Source: an uncultured Christensenellaceae bacterium
Lineage (GTDB): Bacteria; Bacillota; Clostridia; Christensenellales; Pumilibacteraceae
DNA: 24,191 nucleotides
Direction of reading: 5' to 3'
Assembly: GCA_910588315.1 (NCBI GenBank)
Contig: CAJUQF010000018.1
Coordinates: 3,091-27,281 of the forward strand
Positions within the stretch are counted from its first letter, which is position 1. Every line of letters begins with the position of its first letter. The notes under the pieces are model-generated. The model did not search any database. It had not been told where the DNA came from and worked only from the letters and a program-made list of their open reading frames with translations. The translations under genes and the position numbers were made by a program. Below, in pieces: positions 6,820 to 14,345 of the stretch.

Positions 6820-8973
6820 TCAAAATGATACGACGGTCTTGCCGTTTATCTCGACGTAATTAGTTTCGTCGTCTTCCGCGCTCAGCCGTAAGGACAGCGC
6901 GCCGCGACTGCCGCACACGGTAAGCCCGTTCGCCGTAAATCGCCCGTCGGTCTGTTCGCAACGCGAACCGTCGTACGAAAACAACTCCGCGCGGTTATCG
7001 CGCCGCGCTTTTATCAAGGCTTTATAGTGATCGGTAAGATCTTTGAATTCTTCCTGACGCGACCAGGTTATCCTGTTAAGCTTTACGGGCGAATTGTACG
7101 AATTGTGATTGCCGTACTTGGTCCTGCCCATCTCTTCGCCGGCAAGCATGAACGCTATGCCGGGACTCATAAGATATGCCGCCGACACCAGCTTGCAGCG
7201 TTCGACCGCATAATCCATGGCGCTCTCGTAAAACAGCGGAGTCTCTTTCCCCGCGGCAACGCCTATGACCTGATCCCACAGCGTGTAGTTGTCGTGTGCC
7301 GACGCATACACGACGTTATGCGACGCCGCGCCCAAACCTTTTGCTTCGGCATTGAGCATAGCCGCAACCGAACCCGTTTTATCCGTATTGCCGTGCACCC
7401 AGCCCGCGCCGGGATCGTTGTTGCCGCGCATTCCGTCGCGGCACTCGTCGTTGAAAACGGCGACACCAAGCGGCAGTTTCGACAGATCGCAGTTTTTGAT
7501 AAGCTCGTTATCGCATTCACCCGATGCGGTTATGCGCCTGATAAAGGAATCGGGTACGTACGCGCCGTCCGCCGACCACGGCTCGCCGTACATCAATATT
7601 TCCCTGCCGCAGACTGCGTCGAGTTTCTCGCGTATCTTTTCGATCGTTATTCTGTCGTGAAGTCCCATAAGATCGAATCTGAATCCGTCGATATGATATT
7701 CGCTCGCCCAATACACAATAGAATCCATCATATACTTGCGCATCATGCCGCGCTCGGACGCAGTCTCGTTGCCGCAACCCGACCCGTTAGTAAACTCGCC
7801 GTTCGCGTCCGTGCGATGATAATAGCCGGGTACGGTATCGTGCAGCGCCTGACCGCTCGTCGAGTACGTGTGATTGTAAACCACATCCATAACGACGCCT
7901 ATCCCTGCTTTGTGCAGCGCCATTACCATTTGCTTGAATTCCATTATCCGCGTCACACCGTTGTCGGGATCGGTCGCATACGAACCTTCGGGTATATTGT
8001 AATTCTGCGGATCGTAACCCCAGTTGAAATTATCTTTTGTGTTGTCCGCCTTGCCGAGATCGCCTTCGTCGACCGTTGCAAAGTCGAAAACCGGATTCAA
8101 TTGCACATACGTGACGCCGAGATCCTTGAGATATTCTATACCTGTTTTCAGCTCGGGCTTGCCGGGTACCGCTGTATCGCGTTCGGTAAACGCGAGATAT
8201 TTCCCTTTATACTTCATGCCCGAGTCCGGCGACACGGAAAAATCGGCGACGTGCAATTCCCACACTATTGGCGTGTCCGCCGCCGCCCGATCGGTCATGT
8301 ACAAATGCTTATCGTCGTCCCAGCCGTCGGGATCGGTCCTGCGAAGATCGACGATCATGCCGCGCGCGCCGTTTGCGTCGCATGCCTTGGCGTACGGATC
8401 GACGGTTTCTATCTCCGCACCGCCGTTGGTGACGAGAAAATTGTAATATACGCCGTGCAGCTCGCCGGGAACGTCTACTCGCCACACGCCGCCCCACATG
8501 CCGTTTGCGATCCGTTTTTCGAGAGCGATCGTACGAAATCCGACACAGTCGTACAGTTTTACTTTGACGCTCGTCGCAAACGGCGCCCATACGCAAAATC
8601 GCGTGCGTCCGTTATCGACCGCCGCGCCGTACTCCTGTGCAAGCGTATCCTTATTTTCGAAAATTTCGATAAAATCCGCGTCGTCCAAAAACGCCGCTTT
8701 CGATACCGTCGCGCCGGACGGCATGCCTTGGATCCTGAAAATATACTCGGCGGAGAAATCGAACGTTTCGGAATTGACGACCGAAAACGTAGCCGTCCCC
8801 GACATGTCGGAATTCGCATGCGGTATCGCAGATACGGATTCCATCACCGTGCCGTTCAACACAAGTTCGGCTACCGTAGTCGGTTTTATCGCCGCCGTCG
8901 AATCGAATGCGACGGTGACGTTTGACGCGGTTTTCGCAATAAAACGCGCGTTTGTTACTTTTTCAAGCGCCAA
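6820..8973 (-). CDS. pulA: Type I pullulanase (GH13 debranching enzyme)
   Basis: This 717-aa protein has all GH13 signatures: region I DVVYNHT (363-369), region II GFRFDLMG (430-437, nucleophile D434), region III YGEPW (462-466, acid/base E464) and region IV SAHDN (558-562). FNWGYDP (316-322) is the hallmark of type I pullulanases (YNWGYDP in the family). A CBM48-like module lies at about 116-205 and an extra beta-domain at 1-110. It hydrolyses alpha-1,6 branches of pullulan, amylopectin or glycogen. There is no signal peptide, so it is probably intracellular. The start is TTG, chosen because GAGGAG sits 5-8 nt upstream and the next in-frame ATG is 43 codons later. It follows the GLUG-like gene after 21 bp and is almost surely co-transcribed with it. 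Confidence 0.95.
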   Translation of the reverse strand: MALEKVTNARFIAKTASNVTVAFDSTAAIKPTTVAELVLNGTVMESVSAIPHANSDMSGTATFSVVNSETFDFSAEYIFRIQGMPSGATVSKAAFLDDADFIEIFENKDTLAQEYGAAVDNGRTRFCVWAPFATSVKVKLYDCVGFRTIALEKRIANGMWGGVWRVDVPGELHGVYYNFLVTNGGAEIETVDPYAKACDANGARGMIVDLRRTDPDGWDDDKHLYMTDRAAADTPIVWELHVADFSVSPDSGMKYKGKYLAFTERDTAVPGKPELKTGIEYLKDLGVTYVQLNPVFDFATVDEGDLGKADNTKDNFNWGYDPQNYNIPEGSYATDPDNGVTRIMEFKQMVMALHKAGIGVVMDVVYNHTYSTSGQALHDTVPGYYHRTDANGEFTNGSGCGNETASERGMMRKYMMDSIVYWASEYHIDGFRFDLMGLHDRITIEKIREKLDAVCGREILMYGEPWSADGAYVPDSFIRRITASGECDNELIKNCDLSKLPLGVAVFNDECRDGMRGNNDPGAGWVHGNTDKTGSVAAMLNAEAKGLGAASHNVVYASAHDNYTLWDQVIGVAAGKETPLFYESAMDYAVERCKLVSAAYLMSPGIAFMLAGEEMGRTKYGNHNSYNSPVKLNRITWSRQEEFKDLTDHYKALIKARRDNRAELFSYDGSRCEQTDGRFTANGLTVCGSRGALSLRLSAEDDETNYVEINGKTVVSF

Positions 8974-8994
8974 TATTATCTCCTCGGTATCGAT

Positions 8995-10527
8995 TTACCG
9001 TTTCGTCATCGCGGTATGATTTCGTTCGCACGGTTTTAAACGCACGCCGGCGCCGCCGTCGAAACTTACCGCTCCGTCGTTTTTTCCGATTACCGTGCCG
9101 CGCTGATCGTCGGACGGCTCGCCGTCGGCGCCGATCGGCTCGGTCACTGCGGACCCGTTGAATGTCATGATCCCTATTCTGTCCGTCGCGGCGCAGATGA
9201 CCGTACCGGCGTTATACGCAGCTATGCCGCCCCATTCGAATCCGCCGTCGAACCCGTTATAATTGCCGAGCATATTTACAAGCGTGAGCGTCTTATAGCC
9301 GTTATGCGCGACGAGTCCGCCCGATCGGTTTACCGCAGTTATCCCGCCCACTGTACGCACGTTGTTGTATTTAACGCCGTATGCGCCTTCGCACTCCGTG
9401 CCGCGCACGACAAGATTGGCAACGAAGTTGTTTTCCACTCTCCCGCCGTTGCAGTTTTCGAGTACGACTCCCGCCATTTCGTAACAGGCTTGCGATACGA
9501 GTCCGGTACTGCCCTGCACAAACAAGCCGCTTACCGAACAGTCGCGCACCGTGCCGTGATTATGCGAAACGATACCGCATATCTCGCCGCCCGAAGTTTC
9601 GTACCTAGCGCCGCAAAGCGTGATTTTCTCCACTGTGCCGTAGTTTCGATCCGCGACGGTAGCGATCGACGCATTCAGCGGATGCGTGCCTGCGGTCTGC
9701 AATCTGTTTACGACCGTCGGCGACTCGAAAACCATATTTCCGACCGTCGCGCCCGAACAGATAAAATCGAACAGCGCCCAATATCCGCCGTCGTAAATAA
9801 CGCTTATATTCGACAGCGTTTTGCCGTTGCCGTCGAGCTTGCCGTAAAACGGCTTTTTGAGCATGAAAATATTGGAATCGTTGTCGAGCGCGCCGACGTC
9901 TTCGTAATTTATGTCGTTCATTATTTTATAAACGTTTCGTTTTGCGGATCCGTTTAAAACGTCGAGCATTTCGTAATAATCTATCGCTCGAAGATCGAAC
10001 GCCTTTTTTATCTCGTACGGCTCGCTCTCGCTGCCTGAGCCCGCAAGATACGGGATATCGCACGCGTCGAGAATCTCGCAGTCGATTATGTCCGAACCGT
10101 AGTCGGGATACACCCCGATAAGCAAATTACGCTTTGTCATATCGAACGATGTATGCGTCGTTTTTGTCACGTTATATTCCGTATCTATAAGCCTGTATCG
10201 CATACCGGTACCGGCAGGATCCCAGGACAAAATTTCGTTATCGAGTTTGAATCCCGTAACGGGCAAAACAGTAAGCCTGCGCGTCTCGGCTTTATATAAC
10301 ACGGCGGTAACGGAACTGTCGTTGGATTTATTCCCGTCGACTGCCGACGCCACGGCGATACGCACGTCTTTCGTAAAAGCGCTTGCGTCGTAATAATTCT
10401 TGCGATACAGTCCGTCGGGAGAATCCGATACGGGCTTGCCGTCTACAGTCAAACGGTAAGCCTCGACTCCCCGCGCCGTCCAAGTGACGACGCCGGCTTC
10501 GCATGAAATTATCTCGGGATTTTGCAA
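8995..10527 (-). CDS. GLUG/beta-helix-like repeat protein without signal peptide
   Basis: The 510-aa product begins directly in a fibronectin-III-like sandwich (about 4-75), with a second beta-rich stretch at 85-150. It then has the linker GSGSESEPYEIKKAFDLRAI (163-182), of the type that precedes GLUG domains. The remainder (about 215-490) consists of short glycine-rich beta turns such as GKLDGNGKTLSNI and repeated NxGTV motifs (YGTV, HGTV, AGTV, DGAV), as in GLUG repeats or a right-handed beta-helix. Proteins of this kind are usually surface adhesins, yet no signal peptide, lipobox or LPXTG is present. Start is TTG with GGAGGGAG 5 nt upstream. It heads the operon with pullulanase. Function is unknown; polysaccharide binding is inferred. 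Confidence 0.7.
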   Translation of the reverse strand: MQNPEIISCEAGVVTWTARGVEAYRLTVDGKPVSDSPDGLYRKNYYDASAFTKDVRIAVASAVDGNKSNDSSVTAVLYKAETRRLTVLPVTGFKLDNEILSWDPAGTGMRYRLIDTEYNVTKTTHTSFDMTKRNLLIGVYPDYGSDIIDCEILDACDIPYLAGSGSESEPYEIKKAFDLRAIDYYEMLDVLNGSAKRNVYKIMNDINYEDVGALDNDSNIFMLKKPFYGKLDGNGKTLSNISVIYDGGYWALFDFICSGATVGNMVFESPTVVNRLQTAGTHPLNASIATVADRNYGTVEKITLCGARYETSGGEICGIVSHNHGTVRDCSVSGLFVQGSTGLVSQACYEMAGVVLENCNGGRVENNFVANLVVRGTECEGAYGVKYNNVRTVGGITAVNRSGGLVAHNGYKTLTLVNMLGNYNGFDGGFEWGGIAAYNAGTVICAATDRIGIMTFNGSAVTEPIGADGEPSDDQRGTVIGKNDGAVSFDGGAGVRLKPCERNHTAMTKR

Positions 10528-10654
10528 GGGTACTCCCTCCGTTGTACAAGCCGGTGTTGCATAGTTCGGAATACACGTGCCGCGTTATCTTCCCGCAAAC
10601 GATACGAAAAGCATTCGGTATGTCGGTAAACGCAGATCGGGAATGTTCGCTGAA

Positions 10655-10684
10655 ATTATAACATCGACTTCCGCTTTCTGTCAA
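10655..10684 (-). promoter_or_regulatory. Promoter of the GLUG-like/pullulanase operon
   Basis: On the minus strand, TTGACA (10684-10679) and TATAAT (10660-10655) are 18 bp apart, both exact consensus. The leader is about 120 nt and contains an inverted repeat, TTCCCG/CGGGAA (10590-10595/10638-10643). Confidence 0.85.
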
Positions 10685-10739
10685 GTCTTTGCGGCTATTG
10701 CGCGCATTGCGGCGGCGTGTAAAACATGTGCAAAAGATA

Positions 10740-10768
10740 TTGACAAAATGCGTATAATATAGTATTAT
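10740..10768 (+). promoter_or_regulatory. Promoter of the Q-rich repeat gene
   Basis: TTGACA (10740-10745) and TATTAT (10763-10768) are 17 bp apart. It stands back to back with the minus-strand promoter, 55 bp between the -35 boxes. The spacer contains TGCGCGCA and repeated TTGCG. The leader of about 160 nt has a stem CGGGGGC/GCCCCCG (10807-10813/10839-10845) and a hairpin CATACT/AGTATG (10870-10875/10882-10887). It matches no riboswitch I know. Confidence 0.8.
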
Positions 10769-10935
10769 ATAATGTATCCGATACCGAACTCGGCATAACT
10801 CATTTCCGGGGGCAAATTGTTGTATGCGGTACTCAAAAGCCCCCGACAGCCGAAACAACGATCATACTTCATACTTTTTCGAGTATGCAAGGTTACAATA
10901 TCGACGTCGGATAAAATAAATCTTCGGGAAATCGT

Positions 10936-12717
10936 ATGGCTAATTACAAAGATAACAATGCCGACATAGGCAATCAGACGATAGAAGGTACCGTGTCCCC
11001 TTACGATTTGGACACCGTTCTTGCCATGCCCTACGGAGCTGCCAACGGCGACAGTTCGACTTACGAAGCCGCCGCACTCGACGAGCGGCTTGCCGAACTT
11101 ATAGGCGATACGCCTGCCGCAACACCCGATCCCGACGAACAGCTTGCGGCATTTATAAACGATACTCCTGCCGACACCTCTGCTATGGATGCGGAACTCG
11201 AAGCGCTCATGGCGGAACCCGTACCCCCCGTCGACAACGAGCTTGACAGCAAACTCGACGAGTTGTTGAAAGAAGATACGGACACCGAACAAAGCGAGCC
11301 GATAATTCTTGCGGCGACGGATGAACCCGTGATAGTCGCCGCAGACGAGCCCGTAATAGTCGCTCCGGCAGATGAACCCGTAATCCTCGCGGCAACGGAC
11401 GATACCGTTATCGTTCCGCCTGCCGACGAGCCTATAATACCCGATCGGCCGGAAGAACCCATTACGCCGCCCGCAGACGAACCTATAATTCTCGCGGCGG
11501 ACGAGCCGATCGTTCCCGACCGAGTTGCCGAAGAGCAAGCCGTTCCCCCGCCCGCAGACGAACCCAAGGATCAACCCGTCGTTACGCCGGCGCAAGAACC
11601 GGAGTCCGCAAACACCGACGAAAGCTTGGAACAAAAACAACAAAAAGAACAAGCCGAGTCCGAAGCCGAGCAAGCCCGCGTGATCATGGAACACGCACAG
11701 AAACTTATAGAACAAGCACAAGCGGCTCAGCTCCAAACGCAGCAATCCGTACAAGCGCCGGTTACGCAACAGCCCGCGGCGCCGGAAGTGGATTACAGCG
11801 CTATCGAGCAAGCCAAAACCATGATGCAGCAAGCGCAAATGATGATGCAACAGGCGCAAGCTGCGCAATTACAGGTCCAACAGCAAGCCGCGCAGCTCCA
11901 AGCCCAACAAGCGGCACAACTTCAGGCGCAACAACAAGCCGCACAGCTCCAAGCTCAACAGGCAGCGCAACTTCAGGCTCAACAACAAGCCGCACAGCTC
12001 CAAGCTCAGCAGGCGGCGCAACTTCAAGCTCAGCAACAAGCCGCACAGCTCCAAGCTCAACAGGCGGCGCAACTGCAAGCACAGCAAGCGGTTCAGTTAC
12101 AGGCACAGGCGATACAGAATGCGGGCGCACCCATATCGGTCGATCCGTACGCCGTCAAAGAGGTCGACAGGCTTAAAAACGAACTCGACCAGATGCGCGA
12201 TCTTGTGAACAAACTGACCGTACAACTCGCCGCGCCGAACAATTCAAACCAAAACGTCCAAGTTCCCCCGCAGGCTTACGGCTACAACCGCGACAGCGAG
12301 GAATATCGCAAACTGCAATCCGAATTGGAAGGCATGCGCCGCGAAATACTCGAAAAAGATCTGCGCGACAGAGAAAAAGAACTCGAACGCAAACAGCGCG
12401 AAGCGGAGAATACCGTCAAGGATATTCGTCCCGAAATGGTGCAAATGTCAGATTCTCGCGACGTCGTACCCATGAACACCGGCACATCCATGCCGGGCAG
12501 CGAATATATCCCGCTCGCAAACGGCGTTTATTATTCCACAAAAGATAAGCAGGTATACGTCATGACGCTCGCATCGGGCGCCGCCAATCCGACGATCGAA
12601 CGTCAAGCTCCGCCGGTAAAACGCGTAGTATCGCGTCCTGCCGCTAGGCGCAAACCGGCTCGGCGCAGACCGATGAGTTCCATGCACCGCCGTCCGCCGC
12701 ACCGTCCGCACAGATAA
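10936..12717 (+). CDS. Q-rich low-complexity repeat protein with basic tail
   Basis: I do not recognise this 593-aa protein. Residues 1-120 are acidic. Residues 121-215 carry imperfect DEPVI/ADEPII-type acidic-proline repeats. Residues 230-395 form a long Q/A-rich, probably helical stretch containing strictly alternating 8- and 9-residue units (QQAAQLQA and QQQAAQLQA). A charged coiled-coil region (405-500) follows, then a short folded-looking segment with YIPLANGVYYSTKDKQVYVM (524-543). The last 35 residues are Arg/Pro/His-rich. It has no signal peptide or membrane helix, so it is cytoplasmic or spore/cell-structure associated. The ribosome binding site is weak (GGGA 8 nt upstream). It is the only large plus-strand gene, with its own promoter and terminator. 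A scaffold role is possible but not shown. Confidence 0.8.
   Translation: MANYKDNNADIGNQTIEGTVSPYDLDTVLAMPYGAANGDSSTYEAAALDERLAELIGDTPAATPDPDEQLAAFINDTPADTSAMDAELEALMAEPVPPVDNELDSKLDELLKEDTDTEQSEPIILAATDEPVIVAADEPVIVAPADEPVILAATDDTVIVPPADEPIIPDRPEEPITPPADEPIILAADEPIVPDRVAEEQAVPPPADEPKDQPVVTPAQEPESANTDESLEQKQQKEQAESEAEQARVIMEHAQKLIEQAQAAQLQTQQSVQAPVTQQPAAPEVDYSAIEQAKTMMQQAQMMMQQAQAAQLQVQQQAAQLQAQQAAQLQAQQQAAQLQAQQAAQLQAQQQAAQLQAQQAAQLQAQQQAAQLQAQQAAQLQAQQAVQLQAQAIQNAGAPISVDPYAVKEVDRLKNELDQMRDLVNKLTVQLAAPNNSNQNVQVPPQAYGYNRDSEEYRKLQSELEGMRREILEKDLRDREKELERKQREAENTVKDIRPEMVQMSDSRDVVPMNTGTSMPGSEYIPLANGVYYSTKDKQVYVMTLASGAANPTIERQAPPVKRVVSRPAARRKPARRRPMSSMHRRPPHRPHR
11881..12084 (+). repeat. Four tandem 51-bp coding repeats
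   Basis: Units start at 11881, 11932, 11983 and 12034. Each encodes 17 residues, an 8-residue plus a 9-residue Q/A/L motif. The units differ mainly at synonymous positions such as gca/gcg and caa/cag, so expansion was in-frame and probably recent. A decayed half unit follows to about 12108. Copy number is likely to vary between strains. Confidence 0.92.
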
Positions 12718-12801
12718 CGGCATAGTATTTTTTTGATAACACGATAATAACGAAAACGACGAAATGAAGCAATTCCATTTCGTCGTTTTTATCATATGCC
12801 G
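12718..12801. terminator. Bidirectional terminator after the Q-rich gene
   Basis: A 14-bp stem (12753-12766 with 12776-12789, loop of 9) is A-rich on the left and ends in five T on the right. It can be enclosed by an outer pair CGGCATA/TATGCCG (12718-12724/12795-12801). It lies between convergent genes and can serve both. Confidence 0.88.
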
Positions 12802-12861
12802 TGCTTTTCGATCGAACATTAATATCGAGTATTTTGCCGTGAATCGACGTACATATTTCGA

Positions 12862-14334
12862 TTATAACTTTCTATAAAGCGTCGATTCCAATATAACCGG
12901 ATAGTGATCGGATGCGTCGGGACCCAAACCGCTTATCGATCCGGGATTATCGGGCAGCGCCCTGTCGACGTAATATTTGTCGGCAAATATCTTTCCGCTT
13001 ACAAAACAATAATCTATTATCCTGTCGGTATATATTACTTTATCGTCGGGATACATCGTCGTCGGGAAAGTCGCGTCGTTGCTCGAAACCGTCGAAGTAA
13101 GCCGCGTGTTATCGTATCCTTTATCCGAAAGATAATCGTCCACGTCGTATTCGTCGAGCGGCAGGTCGAGCCAATTCCCTCCCGACACTACGTTATTGAC
13201 ATCGGTATTGAAATCGCCGGTTATATACACAGGCAAGTCACCGAATTCGTTCTCCGTAAACTCTACAAGCTGTCGCACGGCTTTCAAGCGCGCGGTTTGA
13301 TTTAGGTCTAAATGCGTATTGATAAATGCAAACTCCATACCGTCGAGTTTACGCACAAATTTAGCGTATGTAAATATTCTCGACATCGTGCTTTCCGGAT
13401 ACTTACTGCTTACTGCCGCAGGGGTTTCCGAATACCATTGCGTTCCGCTCTCTTCGAGCGTGTATTTACTTTCCTTATATAATATAAAACAAGCCTCGGT
13501 ATTCGCTCCGTCCCTGCCTTCGCCGATCCAGCCGTAACCGGGCAGATCGGTTTTCAGCTTGTTCTGCCAATTACCGGAACATTCCTGCGTGCCGAGAATA
13601 TCGGGATCGTTGCGCACGATCACGTCCTTTATCCTGTGCCATCTGTTTTCGTCGGTATAACGAATATTATAGCTCATCGCTTTGATCGTAAGATCGTCGT
13701 ATACGCCGTCGACGGTAACGGTGTAGTCGACGCTGCCGTCGTAAATATCGTCGGCAACCTTTCGCGCCGCTGCTATTAATCCCGATGTGTTTTCGGAAGC
13801 GAGCAGTATGCTGTCGCCTAACGTCGAAACCGTATACTTGCCGCGCTCGGTCGGGATCAAACGCTTACGGTTGGTGACGCCGACAATAATCTCGTTGCCG
13901 GTATCGCTTACGGCATCGGAAACACAGTCCATATCTACGCCCACATATGAAGAAAGCCTATAAGCGAGCTTTTCGGCTACGGCCTTTGCCGCGGTGTTTC
14001 CCGCGCCGTACACGACCGTATATTCGTCTGACGCTATATCGTTTATCGTATACATAACCGACGCGGGCGGCGCCGTGCGATCATAACCGCAAACGGTACA
14101 AATTTCGGCGTTGTCCGCAGATCCGTACTTATGAACTTCGCGCGCACTCTCCTTGTCGGCATGAGCGCACGTCGCCTTCTTATAATGCTCGGTCTCGGTC
14201 ATTGTATAAGTATCGGAAAACGTATGGATATGCTCTTTGTTTACGTTTTCCGATCCATTGCCGCAAGCCGTAAGGCAAACGCTTGCAAAAACGGACACGG
14301 TCATCCCGAGCAGCAGATTTATTAATTTCTTCAT
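12862..14334 (-). CDS. Lipoprotein with endonuclease/exonuclease/phosphatase domain
   Basis: This 490-aa protein starts with a lipoprotein signal ending in lipobox LTAC (C24). Next comes a His/Cys-rich segment (35-86: HIH, EHYKKATCAH, CTVCGY). Residues 94-215 resemble the alpha/beta domain (IIVGVTNR) that precedes catalytic domains in some exported glycosidases. Residues 217-490 form an endonuclease/exonuclease/phosphatase domain with its expected residues: SYNIR (221-225), GTQE (248-251), NTHLD (339-343), GDFN (373-376), D441 and SDHYP (475-479). The family cleaves phosphodiesters in nucleic acids, sphingomyelin or inositol phosphates. The substrate here is open; being surface-anchored, it may scavenge nucleotides or phosphate. 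Start has AAAGGAG 8 nt upstream. It lies 11 bp after the next lipoprotein gene, as one operon. Confidence 0.88.
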   Translation of the reverse strand: MKKLINLLLGMTVSVFASVCLTACGNGSENVNKEHIHTFSDTYTMTETEHYKKATCAHADKESAREVHKYGSADNAEICTVCGYDRTAPPASVMYTINDIASDEYTVVYGAGNTAAKAVAEKLAYRLSSYVGVDMDCVSDAVSDTGNEIIVGVTNRKRLIPTERGKYTVSTLGDSILLASENTSGLIAAARKVADDIYDGSVDYTVTVDGVYDDLTIKAMSYNIRYTDENRWHRIKDVIVRNDPDILGTQECSGNWQNKLKTDLPGYGWIGEGRDGANTEACFILYKESKYTLEESGTQWYSETPAAVSSKYPESTMSRIFTYAKFVRKLDGMEFAFINTHLDLNQTARLKAVRQLVEFTENEFGDLPVYITGDFNTDVNNVVSGGNWLDLPLDEYDVDDYLSDKGYDNTRLTSTVSSNDATFPTTMYPDDKVIYTDRIIDYCFVSGKIFADKYYVDRALPDNPGSISGLGPDASDHYPVILESTLYRKL

Positions 14335-14345
14335 GATATTCTCCT

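Noticed and set aside
10328..10858. 176-codon minus-strand frame over the divergent promoter region
   Set aside because: It crosses both consensus promoters and lies out of frame with the GLUG-like gene. The composition is that of a shadow frame.
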